From Sphaerisporangium album (GTDB lineage: Bacteria; Actinomycetota; Actinomycetes; Streptosporangiales; Streptosporangiaceae): a stretch of DNA of 64,000 nt. The notes beneath the pieces are model-generated. The model made no database searches, had not been told where the DNA came from, and was given only the letters and a program-made list of their open reading frames with translations. The DNA lies in contig NZ_QOIL01000023.1 in NCBI RefSeq assembly GCF_003323745.1, positions 1-64,000 on the forward strand, read 5' to 3'. Shown piece after piece: positions 1 to 7,843 of this stretch; the first letter of the stretch is position 1, and every line of letters starts with the position of its first letter. The translations under genes were made by a program, and so were the position numbers.

Positions 1-87
1 CAGGTGATGACTGGGTTGATAGGCCGGGTGTGGAAGCATCGTAAGGTGTGGAGCTGACCGGTACTAATAGGCCGAGGACTTGACCAC
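1..87 (+). rRNA. 23S ribosomal RNA, 3' end only
   Basis: The first bases carry the conserved 3' terminal part of bacterial 23S rRNA, including ctgaccggtactaatag followed by the closing helix strand ending near cttgacca. The gene begins outside the window. The 5S gene follows after about 120 nt, the usual actinobacterial order. The exact 3' end is uncertain by a few bases. Confidence 0.93.
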
Positions 88-207
88 AGAGCATGCTCGC
101 GTCCACTGTGTGATCTCAGAGACAGCAGACCTGAGACCCGCACTACCAGCAGAGGCCGGTGTTTTCCGGTGTCTCTGGGTTGGTGCGCCGGGTTTGTCGC
201 TCGAGGG

Positions 208-326
208 GTTACGGCGGTTTTAGCGGAAGGGAAACACCCGGTTACATTCCGAACCCGGAAGTTAAGCTTTCCAGCGCCGATGGTACTGCACCGGGGACGG
301 TGTGGGAGAGTAGGACACCGCCGGAC
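208..326 (+). rRNA. 5S ribosomal RNA
   Basis: The segment aligns base for base with the actinobacterial 5S pattern: a cggcggtt helix strand near the start, the conserved cccggttacattccgaaccc loop region, and the closing gagtaggacaccgccgga. The length of about 119 nt is normal. It lies between the 23S end and a strong terminator, so it closes this rRNA operon. Ends were set by analogy to Streptomyces 5S and may shift by 1-3 nt. Confidence 0.95.
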
Positions 327-342
327 AATCTTTGTATGACGC

Positions 343-376
343 AGGAAGGCCACCCGGGCTGCCGGGTGGCCTTCCT
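343..376 (+). terminator. Terminator of the rRNA operon
   Basis: A perfect 15-bp inverted repeat (aggaaggccacccgg and its complement) with a 4-nt loop lies 17 nt after the 5S gene. There is no long T tract, as is common in high-GC actinomycetes. Confidence 0.85.
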
Positions 377-1061
377 ACGTTTCCGGGGTAGTTCAGACCA
401 ACCACGGTCCCCGGCGCCCCCCGTGTTGCCGGTGTGCCGTGTGTCGGCGTCCGCTGTTGGCTGTGGTTGTGTGTGTCGTGTGCCCGTGTTTCGGGGTGTT
501 GCCGGATGGGCCGCCCCGGTCTTTTGTTTCCGGGTCGTGGTTCGGGCTGGGTTTTGGTGTTGGCCGGGTTCTGGAGGGGGGTGTCCCCTTTCCGGGGCCC
601 GGCTTTTGCGTGTCCGGGGCCCGGCCGGCGGCCGGGCGAGGAAGACCTGCGGGTGGCGGGTGGTTGCCGGTGGGCCGCCGTATCAGGCGCCGGGTTCGCC
701 GACCCGCGTCCCGCCGCGCCGGCGCCAATGGAGACGAGCCATACCGCGGAGACTCGTCGAGACAGGCCGTACCACGGAGACTTGAGACGGGCCGTACGAC
801 GGGAAGCTTCGCCGACCCGCGTCCCGCCGCGCCGGCGCCATCGGAGACGAGCCATACGGCGGAGACTCGTCGAGACGGGCGTACGACGGGGAGGGGGGGC
901 GGCCGATACGGGGCTGGGCCACCGTATCGGGGGCGCTGACTTCGCCGATCCCAGTTCCGCCGCGTTGGCGCCATTGGAGGCGAACTGGACGACGGGAACG
1001 GAACGACAAGGGGGAGCGGGGAACGACGGCGCCGTGCCAGGTATGGCGGTGGGCTGGGGGG
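377..1061. repeat. Non-coding spacer with nested degenerate repeats
   Basis: No credible gene is seen between the rRNA terminator and the FolC-like stop codon. The left part (about 380-640) is GT-rich low-complexity DNA. From about 673 a block is repeated: tcgccgacccgcgtcccgcc occurs at about 696 and 809, and a diverged copy starts near 941, each followed by ggcgcca-nn-gga. The flank gggcc-r-ccgtatc precedes copies 1 and 3. Inside copies 1 and 2 a shorter unit of about 25 nt, of the form gagac-r-gsc-rtac-nn-cgg-agact, occurs at 731, 759, 784, 844 and 872. Open frames here are by-products of the repeat. Function unknown. Confidence 0.75.
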
Positions 1062-2390
1062 TCAAGGGGTGAACAGTTGTTCGGTGGGGGCGTTGATGGC
1101 GTTCAGGACTTTGCCGGTGAAGTAGACGGTTCCCAGGGCCAGGATGTGTTGTCCGGCTTCGGTGAGAAGGGGGCGGGTGAGGGCCTCTTCGTCGATGACC
1201 GTCCAGCCTGCGGGGAGGGGGCTGTTGAAGCGGAGGTGGGGGAGGGCAAGGCGTACGAAGGTCACCGGGAGGCCGTCTAGTTCGGTCACGACGCCCTGGA
1301 CGTCCTTGTGGTCGGGGAGGCACAGCAGGACGTGATCGATGTCGGGCCAGCGTTCGCGGACCATCGCCAGGGCCGTGGCGACGCCCGCTCTGTTGATGGC
1401 GGAATCGACGCACAGCTCGGTCCCGCTCTCGGGCAGGGTGTGGAAGGACAGGCGTCCGGGCAGCCGTACTGACGCGAGCACGTCGTGCAGCCTCTGTGGG
1501 CCGGGCTGGTCCTTGCCCAGCAGTGACAGTGTCCGGGCGGCGGCCGCGCAGCCCAGCTCGGCGTTCCAGCGGCCGTAGGACGGAGGGAGGATGCTCGGGG
1601 GCGGTGCTGTAGCAGACCAGGTAGCCACCGTCGGCGGGTCGATCGGGAGCAGGGTCCCAGAGCCGGTGTCCAGCGTCGAAGAGACGGTCGGTGGACGTGT
1701 GCCGGGGCCGGTGGCCAGGGTTTCCACCTTGAGGTGGGCGCGGGCATGGACGACCGCGTTGATCGCGTCCTGGACGGATGGCTGCTGCGGTAGGGAGAGG
1801 ACGGCGCGGGTTCGCTTGGACGTGACCGCGGCCTTTTCGCGGGCGATCTCCGCGGGGGTGTCGCCGAGGACTCCGAGGTGTTCGGCGAAGATCTCGGTCA
1901 TCGCGACCGTGTGCGCGGGGAACAGCGACACCTCGTCGGATCCGCCGCCCATGCCGGCTTCGAGCACGATGACATCGGCGCCCACCTCGCGTGCGTGCAT
2001 GACGCCGGCGATGGTGAACAGCCCGGCGGGCGAGAGGTACCCGGGAATGGTCTCGCGGTCCGGCATGCGGCGCAGGCCCTTGGAGATCTGCGCGGCGATG
2101 CCCCTCAGCTTGGCGTCCGAGACGGCCGCGCCGTCCACCCTGATGCGTTCGCGGTTGGCCCGGAGCGCGGGGCTCGTGACGGAGACGACCTTGAGACCGG
2201 ACGCGGCGAAGTAGGCGGAGGCGTACGTCGCCGCGGTGCCTTTGCCCTTGGAGCCGACGACGGTGAGGACGGGAGCGCCGGCCTCGGGGCAGTCCAGCAG
2301 GTCGAGCAGATGGCGGGCTCGGGGGAGACTGCGGCGCTCTTCGCGGCCGCGGGACCGCCATTCGGCGAAGAAAACGTCGTCCGAGCTCAC
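1062..2390 (-). CDS. FolC/Mur-ligase-like paralogue
   Basis: A 442-residue protein related to folylpolyglutamate synthase. It keeps the ATP-binding P-loop (GSKGKGT, residues 46-52), the segment around EAGMGG that in FolC precedes the metal and glutamate sites, and an EREKA-like stretch (IAREKAA). It departs from the family at the motif that is normally D-A-A-H-N: here it reads DSAIN, so the histidine is lost. It is divergent from a complete, canonical folC at 2532, so it probably does not supply the housekeeping folate activity. The start is GTG at 2390; a TACAAT -10 element lies 6 nt upstream on the minus strand, which suggests a leaderless mRNA. An ATP-dependent amide-ligase fold is well supported. 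The substrate is unknown. Confidence 0.8.
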   Translation of the reverse strand: MSSDDVFFAEWRSRGREERRSLPRARHLLDLLDCPEAGAPVLTVVGSKGKGTAATYASAYFAASGLKVVSVTSPALRANRERIRVDGAAVSDAKLRGIAAQISKGLRRMPDRETIPGYLSPAGLFTIAGVMHAREVGADVIVLEAGMGGGSDEVSLFPAHTVAMTEIFAEHLGVLGDTPAEIAREKAAVTSKRTRAVLSLPQQPSVQDAINAVVHARAHLKVETLATGPGTRPPTVSSTLDTGSGTLLPIDPPTVATWSATAPPPSILPPSYGRWNAELGCAAAARTLSLLGKDQPGPQRLHDVLASVRLPGRLSFHTLPESGTELCVDSAINRAGVATALAMVRERWPDIDHVLLCLPDHKDVQGVVTELDGLPVTFVRLALPHLRFNSPLPAGWTVIDEEALTRPLLTEAGQHILALGTVYFTGKVLNAINAPTEQLFTP

Positions 2391-2531
2391 GGAATGATTG
2401 TATTGCCGCCTTCATGGCTGGATCGTGTCGGATCGACCGCGATCGGCCGTGCCGGTGGCGTCACGTGTTCGTTGATCGGCGGGGCGGTGGGGGTCGGCGG
2501 TAGCGGTGGTGGGCACGGCTAAGCTGGCGAG

Positions 2532-3857
2532 GTGATGTCAGGGCAGGAGATCCGCGTCGTCGAAGCCGCGATCCGCGGGCGCGGCGTTGAGTGGGAAATC
2601 GATCCGACGCTGGATCGCATCGCGGGTCTGGCCGACATCCTCGGGCATCCGCAGAAGATGTACCCGGTGGTCCACATCGCCGGCACCAACGGCAAGTCGA
2701 GCACGGCCCGCATGATCGACGCGCTCCTGCGCGCCAGGAACCTGCGGACCGGCCGGTACACCAGCCCCGAGTTCTCGCAGATGCGCGAGCGCATCTGCGT
2801 CGACGGCGTTCCGTTGTCGGAGGAGCGCTTCGTCGAGGTCTACCGCGAGCTGGAGCCGTACCTTGAGCTCGTCGACGGCAAGGTGGGTCGGCTCAGTTTC
2901 TTCGAGGTGCTCACGGCCATGGCGTACGCCGCGTTCGCGGACGCGCCGGTCGACGTCGCCGTGATCGAGACCGGCATGGGCGGCACATGGGACGCCACCA
3001 ACGTCGCGGACGGCACGGTCGCGGTGATCACGCCGATCTCGCTGGACCACACCGAGTACCTGGGCCCGGACGTCGAGACGATCGCGGGCGAGAAGGCCGG
3101 CATCATCAAGCCCGGGGCGACGGCCGTGCTGGCCCAGCAGCCCCTCCCGGCCGCCGAGGTCCTGGTGAGGCGGGCGGCGGAGGCCGGCGCCACCGTGGCG
3201 CGCGAGGGGCTGGAGTTCGGCGTCCTGCACCGCGAGCTGGCCATGGGCGGGCAACTGCTCCAGCTCCAGGGGCTCAAGGGCGTGTACGAGGATGTCTTCC
3301 TGCCGTTGTACGGCGCCCACCAGGCCGGTAACGCCGCGCTCGCGCTTGCCGCGGTCGAGGCGCTGACGGCCGGTGACGAGCCGCTCGGCGTCGACCTTGT
3401 GCGGCAGGCGTTCGCCGAGGTGTCCAGCCCGGGACGGCTGGAGGTGCTGCGCCGGTCGCCGACGGTGATCGTGGACGCGGCGCACAATCCCGGGGGCATG
3501 GAGGCGACCGTCGACGCGATCAGCGAGGCCTTCGGGTTCACCCGGCTGGTCGCGGTCGTCGCGGTCATGGGGGACAAGGACGTGGACACGATCCTCGAAC
3601 TGCTGGAGCCGATCGTCGAGGAGCTCGTGGTGACGCGGAACTCCTCGCCGCGCTCCATGGAGGCGGGCGAGCTGGCGGCACGGGCAGAGGGCTTGTTCGG
3701 CGCCGAGCGGGTCCACGTGGCCGAGCGGCTGGACGACGCCATCGACATGGCGCTGGAGCTCGCCGACCAGGGCGACGAGTTCGGCTCCGGTGTGCTGATC
3801 ACCGGTTCCGTCGTGACCGTGGGCGATGCCCGCATTCTGCTGAAGGCCGACAGATGA
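2532..3857 (+). CDS. folC: Bifunctional folylpolyglutamate synthase/dihydrofolate synthase
   Basis: FolC adds glutamate to dihydropteroate and to reduced folates in an ATP-dependent cytoplasmic reaction. The 441-residue product has the P-loop GTNGKSS at residues 51-57, the ETGMGGTWDATN segment, the HTEYLG motif, the EKAGIIKPG segment with the lysine that is carboxylated in Mur-type ligases, and the C-terminal DAAHNPGG motif. Length is normal. The start is GTG at 2532 or ATG at 2535; TAAGCT ends 6 nt before the GTG and there is no Shine-Dalgarno sequence, so the transcript may be leaderless. The stop overlaps the start of the DUF4233 gene, implying translational coupling. Confidence 0.95.
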   Translation: MMSGQEIRVVEAAIRGRGVEWEIDPTLDRIAGLADILGHPQKMYPVVHIAGTNGKSSTARMIDALLRARNLRTGRYTSPEFSQMRERICVDGVPLSEERFVEVYRELEPYLELVDGKVGRLSFFEVLTAMAYAAFADAPVDVAVIETGMGGTWDATNVADGTVAVITPISLDHTEYLGPDVETIAGEKAGIIKPGATAVLAQQPLPAAEVLVRRAAEAGATVAREGLEFGVLHRELAMGGQLLQLQGLKGVYEDVFLPLYGAHQAGNAALALAAVEALTAGDEPLGVDLVRQAFAEVSSPGRLEVLRRSPTVIVDAAHNPGGMEATVDAISEAFGFTRLVAVVAVMGDKDVDTILELLEPIVEELVVTRNSSPRSMEAGELAARAEGLFGAERVHVAERLDDAIDMALELADQGDEFGSGVLITGSVVTVGDARILLKADR

Positions 3858-4222
3858 CCGGGGAACAGCCGGACTCCCGCGCGCGGCGCGGCTTCACCGT
3901 CACTCCCGGGATGCGGCGTCTTGGCGCGAGCGTGCTGGGCATGGAGGCGATCGTCCTCGCGCTGGTGACGCCCGTCGCCATCGTGATCAACAAGGTCGCC
4001 CCGGCCGTGGCCGTCACGGTGGGCGTCGGGCTCGCGGTGGTGTGCGTCGTGGTCGCCGGGCTGCTGAAGCGGCCCTTCGCCTACATCGCGGGCAGCGTAG
4101 TGCAGGTACTGGCCATCGCGACCGGCTTCCTCGTCCCGCTGATGTTCTTCCTCGGTGTGATATTCGCCGCACTGTGGATCACGGCAATCTTGGTCGCTCG
4201 GCGTGTCGAGGGCGTGACTTAG
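3854..4222 (+). CDS. DUF4233 membrane protein
   Basis: A 122-residue protein with about three to four hydrophobic helices covering residues 20-115 and a short basic N-terminus. It fits the DUF4233 family, which in actinobacteria sits directly after folC and before ndk. The start codon overlaps the folC stop (ATGA). No catalytic motif is visible, and its role is unknown. The conserved neighbourhood is the main support for the family call. Confidence 0.82.
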   Translation: MTGEQPDSRARRGFTVTPGMRRLGASVLGMEAIVLALVTPVAIVINKVAPAVAVTVGVGLAVVCVVVAGLLKRPFAYIAGSVVQVLAIATGFLVPLMFFLGVIFAALWITAILVARRVEGVT

Positions 4223-4239
4223 CGCTAAAGTCGGCCGGT

Positions 4240-5937
4240 ATGGCCGTCCCCCCAATCCAAGCCACGGGCCTCACGGTCCTCGGCCGGGTCAATCGTCTTC
4301 CCCTGCTGCTCGACGTGGTCGTCGGGCTTCTCACCGCGCTCGCCCTTCCTCTGGCGATCGTGGCCATACCGAACACCATCTCGGTGGTGTCCGCCCTGCT
4401 GCCGCCGGACATCGCCGGGGTCGGCATCTTACGTGCCCATGGGCTCGCCCTGCCGGTCATGCTCTGCGCGGTGCCGCTCACGGCGGCGGCCCTCGGGCGG
4501 TTCGCGCCCGCGCCGGTCCTGGTCGCGGGGCTGGCGCTGCTCGCCGTGGCCGACGTCGCGGGCGGTTTCGCCGGCTCCACGGTCGCCGTCGGGGTTCTGC
4601 GCGTTCTGCACGGCGTCGCGGCCGGCGTGCTCGTCCCGGCGACGTTCGCCGCGTGCCGGGAACGTCCGGGCGCGGCCCGGGGCGTGCTGATGCCGATCTG
4701 GGCGGCTTCCCTGGCGGTGGCGTTCCTGGCCGCGCAGGCACTGGCGCTGTGGCCGCTCGACCAGGTGACGTCGTGGCGGGTGACGCTCCAGCCCTACCCG
4801 CTGCTGACGGGGGTCGCGCTGGTCCTGGCGGCGGCGTACTTCACGGTCACCCGCCTCACCCGGCACGGCGAGGCTCGGCGTGCGGAGCAGGACGCGCCGG
4901 AGGGCTCGCCCGGTCTGGAAGCGGCCGACGGGGACGGCGGGGCGCAGGTCTCCGTGTCCGGCGGGGTCAGGGGTCTGGCGTGCACCGTGGGGCCTTCGGC
5001 GGGCATCGCGGTCCTGGCCTTCGGCACCACGTTCGGATGGCCGCCCGGCCTGATCGTCGTCGTGGCGGCGGCCGCGGTGGTGGCGCTGTTGGCGGCGGCG
5101 TTCGCCGGCCGGGTGGACGGGGCCGGCGGGCGGGTGGTCGCGCTGGTGATGATCGCGGTCGGCCTGGTCGTCCTTCCGACCTCCGCTCAGCTCACCTACG
5201 TCGAACTGGGCGGCCTCGGCGGTCCGGGGCTGTCGGGCCTGTGGGTCCCGTTCGGGCTGGCGGCGCTGCTGACGTTCGTAGCCGCGTCGGCCGTGGGCAG
5301 GCTGGGCGAGGCGCAGCTCCCCAAGCTGGTGGGCGCGGGCCTGGTGACCATGGTGGTCGGGTTGTGCGCGATCCGGCTGCTGGCGCCCACGGCCTCGGGC
5401 ATGCCGCTCGTCGTGCCGTTCACGCTGATGGCGGGTGGTGCGGCCGTGGCGGTCGTCTCGGCCCTCCGGGGCGTGAGCCTGTCCGGCGCGCTGTTCGGCC
5501 TGTCCCTGTGCTTCCCTGCGGTCCTCAGTGGCTTCCTGCTCGGGACGGGCGTCCAGGTGGACCGGCTGCGCGCCGTCAGCATGTCGGGGCAGGTGACCTC
5601 GGAGGCGATGGTGGACGGGTTCGTCGGGGCGCTGCACGTGTGGGCGCTGGTCGCGGGCTTCGCCGTCGTCATCATCCTGGTGCTGGGCGCCGTGCTGGCG
5701 ACCCGTACCGCCGAGCGCGCCATGGACGCCCTTCCTCCCGTCGCGCCCGTTTCGCCTGATGACGACGCGCGGGATGTCGCGGAGGAACCGCAGCCGGTGG
5801 CCGAGGGGGTCGTGTCGGGGGCGGACGACGGTCCGGATCCGGGGACGGTGATGATCCCGGTGGTGCCCGCCCCCACCCGGTCGCCCGAGGCAGGGGCCGG
5901 GGCGGACGGGAACGGGGACGGTGCCGGCGCCCGGTAA
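4240..5937 (+). CDS. MFS-like multi-pass membrane protein
   Basis: The 565-residue product has roughly 14 hydrophobic segments, which suggests a large MFS-type transporter, and an acidic, proline-rich tail from about residue 490. Substrate cannot be deduced. The ATG at 4240 is chosen because TAAAGT ends 8 nt upstream, the hydrophobic region begins just after it, and an upstream extension would overlap the DUF4233 gene in another frame. It lies between DUF4233 and ndk, a place where several actinomycetes carry a membrane protein. MFS membership is a pattern call, not a motif match. Confidence 0.7.
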   Translation: MAVPPIQATGLTVLGRVNRLPLLLDVVVGLLTALALPLAIVAIPNTISVVSALLPPDIAGVGILRAHGLALPVMLCAVPLTAAALGRFAPAPVLVAGLALLAVADVAGGFAGSTVAVGVLRVLHGVAAGVLVPATFAACRERPGAARGVLMPIWAASLAVAFLAAQALALWPLDQVTSWRVTLQPYPLLTGVALVLAAAYFTVTRLTRHGEARRAEQDAPEGSPGLEAADGDGGAQVSVSGGVRGLACTVGPSAGIAVLAFGTTFGWPPGLIVVVAAAAVVALLAAAFAGRVDGAGGRVVALVMIAVGLVVLPTSAQLTYVELGGLGGPGLSGLWVPFGLAALLTFVAASAVGRLGEAQLPKLVGAGLVTMVVGLCAIRLLAPTASGMPLVVPFTLMAGGAAVAVVSALRGVSLSGALFGLSLCFPAVLSGFLLGTGVQVDRLRAVSMSGQVTSEAMVDGFVGALHVWALVAGFAVVIILVLGAVLATRTAERAMDALPPVAPVSPDDDARDVAEEPQPVAEGVVSGADDGPDPGTVMIPVVPAPTRSPEAGAGADGNGDGAGAR

Positions 5938-6009
5938 GCTGCGCACACGCTTCCCCTCTCGTCGGCCGTCCCGCGATGGCGCCCGGCGTTCACAACGAAG
6001 GAGATTCCC

Positions 6010-6420
6010 GTGTCCGAGCGCACGCTTGTCCTGATCAAGCCCGACGGTGTCCGTCGCGGCCTCATCGGGGACGTGATCGCCCGCGTGGAGCGCAAGGGCC
6101 TCAAGGTCGTGGCCATGGACCTTCGCACGCTCGACGTCGAAACGGCCAAGGCGCACTACGCCGAGCACGCGGAGAAGCCCTTCTTCGGCGAGCTCGTCGA
6201 GTTCATCACCTCCGGGCCGATCGTGGCGCTGGTCCTGGAGGGCCCGCGCGCGGTCGAGGCGTTCCGGGCGCTCGCGGGCGCCACCGACCCGGTGAAGTCC
6301 GCGCCCGGCACGATCCGCGGCGACCACGCCCTGGAGATCGGCGAGAACGTCGTGCACGGCTCCGACTCGCCCGAGTCCGCCGCGCGCGAGGTCAAGCTTT
6401 TCTTCCCCGACCGTTTCTGA
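6010..6420 (+). CDS. ndk: Nucleoside diphosphate kinase
   Basis: Ndk transfers the gamma phosphate of ATP to nucleoside diphosphates through a phosphohistidine. The 136-residue protein has the N-terminal [18 protein letters not shown] strand, the ATDP and GTIRGD segments, and the active-site histidine at residue 116 in ENVVHGSDS. Length and motifs are fully typical. The start is GTG at 6010, preceded by AAGGAG with good spacing. A strong terminator follows 40 nt after the stop, so the gene ends the folC-side transcription unit. Confidence 0.98.
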   Translation: MSERTLVLIKPDGVRRGLIGDVIARVERKGLKVVAMDLRTLDVETAKAHYAEHAEKPFFGELVEFITSGPIVALVLEGPRAVEAFRALAGATDPVKSAPGTIRGDHALEIGENVVHGSDSPESAAREVKLFFPDRF

Positions 6421-6460
6421 GCGATGAACGTGGCCCGGCCCCGGTGAGGGCCGGGGTGAG

Positions 6461-6495
6461 ACGGGCCCCGGCGCGTGGTGTGCGCCGGGGCCCGT
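6461..6495 (+). terminator. Terminator after ndk
   Basis: A perfect 14-bp GC-rich inverted repeat (acgggccccggcgc and its complement) with a 7-nt loop, 40 nt after the ndk stop. A second, weaker hairpin of ccggccc/gggccgg type lies just before it. Confidence 0.85.
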
Positions 6496-6698
6496 CGTGC
6501 GTCCGCGGGTGACCCCTGCCTGCGGGGACGAGGCGGGCTTTCCGAGCCGTCAGGGGCGGGCGCGCGCCCGCCGTGACGCAGCGCGGCCAGACAGGTCGTG
6601 CGGGGGGTTTCCGCAGGTCGGCAGGGTGGCGGCCGACGAGTGCGACAAGATTTTCCCGAGCCGGGCGGCTCGTTGCCTTCAGGAGTGGGTACGTCACG
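6496..6698. other. Spacer upstream of mreB, no gene seen
   Basis: This part of the 338-nt ndk-mreB interval holds no convincing reading frame. A gggcgggcg/cgcccgcc self-complementary stretch occurs near 6553-6573. The regulatory elements of mreB lie to its right. Confidence 0.6.
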
Positions 6699-6722
6699 TT
6701 ACGATTCGAATGCGAATCGTAA
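6699..6722. promoter_or_regulatory. Perfect palindrome upstream of mreB
   Basis: Two 10-nt arms (ttacgattcg and cgaatcgtaa) are exact reverse complements around a 4-nt centre, 36 nt before the mreB start. The local sequence is far more AT-rich than the surroundings, as expected of a promoter region. Binding of a dimeric repressor or activator to the mre promoter is inferred. I do not recognise the motif. Confidence 0.6.
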
Positions 6723-6741
6723 TCTCTCGCGAACACCTGTA

Positions 6742-6756
6742 GGAAGGTTTCCTTCC
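6742..6756 (+). promoter_or_regulatory. Hairpin covering the mreB ribosome binding site
   Basis: GGAAGG, the only Shine-Dalgarno candidate for mreB, pairs perfectly with CCTTCC across a 3-nt TTT loop. The start codon comes 2 nt later. In RNA this would bury the ribosome binding site, so translation of mreB may depend on melting of a short stem. The stem is small and its stability was not computed. Confidence 0.45.
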
Positions 6757-6758
6757 CC

Positions 6759-7790
6759 ATGGGCAGCAAGCTGGCATTCCTCGGCCGTGACATGGCCGTC
6801 GACCTGGGCACGGCCAACACGTTGGTGTACGTGCGCGGGCGCGGCATCGTGCTCAACGAGCCGTCGGTGGTGGCGATCAACACGACCACCGGCAAGATCG
6901 TGGCAGTGGGCATCGAGGCCAAGAGGATGATTGGCCGGACGCCCGGGAACATCGTGGCGATACGCCCGCTGAAGGACGGCGTGATCGCCGACTTCGACGT
7001 GACGGAGCGCATGCTCCGCTATTTCATCCAACGGGTGCACAAACGCAGTCACTTCGCCAAGCCGCGCATCATCGTCGCCGTCCCGAGCGGGATCACCGGC
7101 GTCGAGCAGCGCGCGGTCAAGGAGGCCGGCTACCAGGCCGGAGCGCGCCGGGTGTACATCATCGAGGAGCCGATGGCGGCGGCGATCGGCGCCCGGCTGC
7201 CCGTCCACGAGCCCACCGGCAACATGGTCGTCGACATCGGCGGCGGCACGACCGAGGTGGCGATCATCTCGATGGGCGGAATCGTGACGAGCCAGTCGAT
7301 CCGCGTGGGCGGCGACGAGCTGGACCAGGCCATCATCGCGTTCGCCAAGAAGGAGTACTCCCTGATGCTCGGGGAGCGCACCGCCGAGGAGATCAAGATC
7401 GCGATCGGCTCGGCCTGCCCGATGGGCGACGACTGCCACGCCGAGATCCGCGGCCGCGACCTGGTCACCGGGCTGCCCAAGACGATCGTGGTGTCGGCCG
7501 ACGAGATCCGCAAGGCCACCGAGGAGCCGCTCAAGTCGATCATCGACGCGGTCAAGTCCACTCTGGACAAGTGCCCGCCGGAGCTCTCCGGCGACCTGAT
7601 GGACCGCGGCGTCGCCCTCACCGGCGGCGGCGCGCTGCTGAAGGGCATGGACGACCGCCTGCGCGACGAGACCGGCATGCCGATCCACCTCGTCGAGAAC
7701 GCCCTCGACTCGGTGGCGCTCGGCTCGGGCAAGTGCGTCGAGGAGTTCGAGGTCCTGCAACAGGTGCTGGTGCCCGAACCCAGACACTGA
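6759..7790 (+). CDS. mreB: Rod shape-determining protein MreB
   Basis: MreB is the bacterial actin homologue that guides peptidoglycan synthesis on the cytoplasmic membrane face. The 343-residue product shows the actin-type phosphate-1 motif ([13 protein letters not shown]), phosphate-2 motif ([13 protein letters not shown]) and adenosine motif ([13 protein letters not shown]) in order. Length is normal. It is the first gene of mreB-mreC-mreD-mrdA-rodA, all on the same strand and tightly spaced. In actinomycetes that form spore chains this cluster usually serves sporulation-wall thickening, an inference from known Streptomyces biology. Upstream lie a 24-nt palindrome and a hairpin over the ribosome binding site. 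Confidence 0.98.
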   Translation: MGSKLAFLGRDMAVDLGTANTLVYVRGRGIVLNEPSVVAINTTTGKIVAVGIEAKRMIGRTPGNIVAIRPLKDGVIADFDVTERMLRYFIQRVHKRSHFAKPRIIVAVPSGITGVEQRAVKEAGYQAGARRVYIIEEPMAAAIGARLPVHEPTGNMVVDIGGGTTEVAIISMGGIVTSQSIRVGGDELDQAIIAFAKKEYSLMLGERTAEEIKIAIGSACPMGDDCHAEIRGRDLVTGLPKTIVVSADEIRKATEEPLKSIIDAVKSTLDKCPPELSGDLMDRGVALTGGGALLKGMDDRLRDETGMPIHLVENALDSVALGSGKCVEEFEVLQQVLVPEPRH

Positions 7791-7843
7791 CCCAGACGCC
7801 CACCCGAGACGCCGACCCAGAGACCGATGGAGCCGAGACACTG

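Noticed and set aside
673-1010. Possible CRISPR array
   Set aside because: Repeats are degenerate, unevenly spaced and nested, without unique spacers of constant length; no cas genes are present.
434-1072. Plus-strand frames in the repeat region
   Set aside because: Several frames are open at once because of GC content and the repeats; no ribosome binding site or family match is seen.
262-2415. 717-residue frame on the minus strand covering 5S rRNA and the repeat region
   Set aside because: It overlaps 5S rRNA, a terminator and the FolC-like gene in another frame; the sequence is Arg/Pro-rich and non-specific.
4429-6357. 642-residue minus-strand frame opposite the MFS-like gene and ndk
   Set aside because: Arg/His/Asp-rich mirror frame with no membrane segments or motifs, overlapping ndk.
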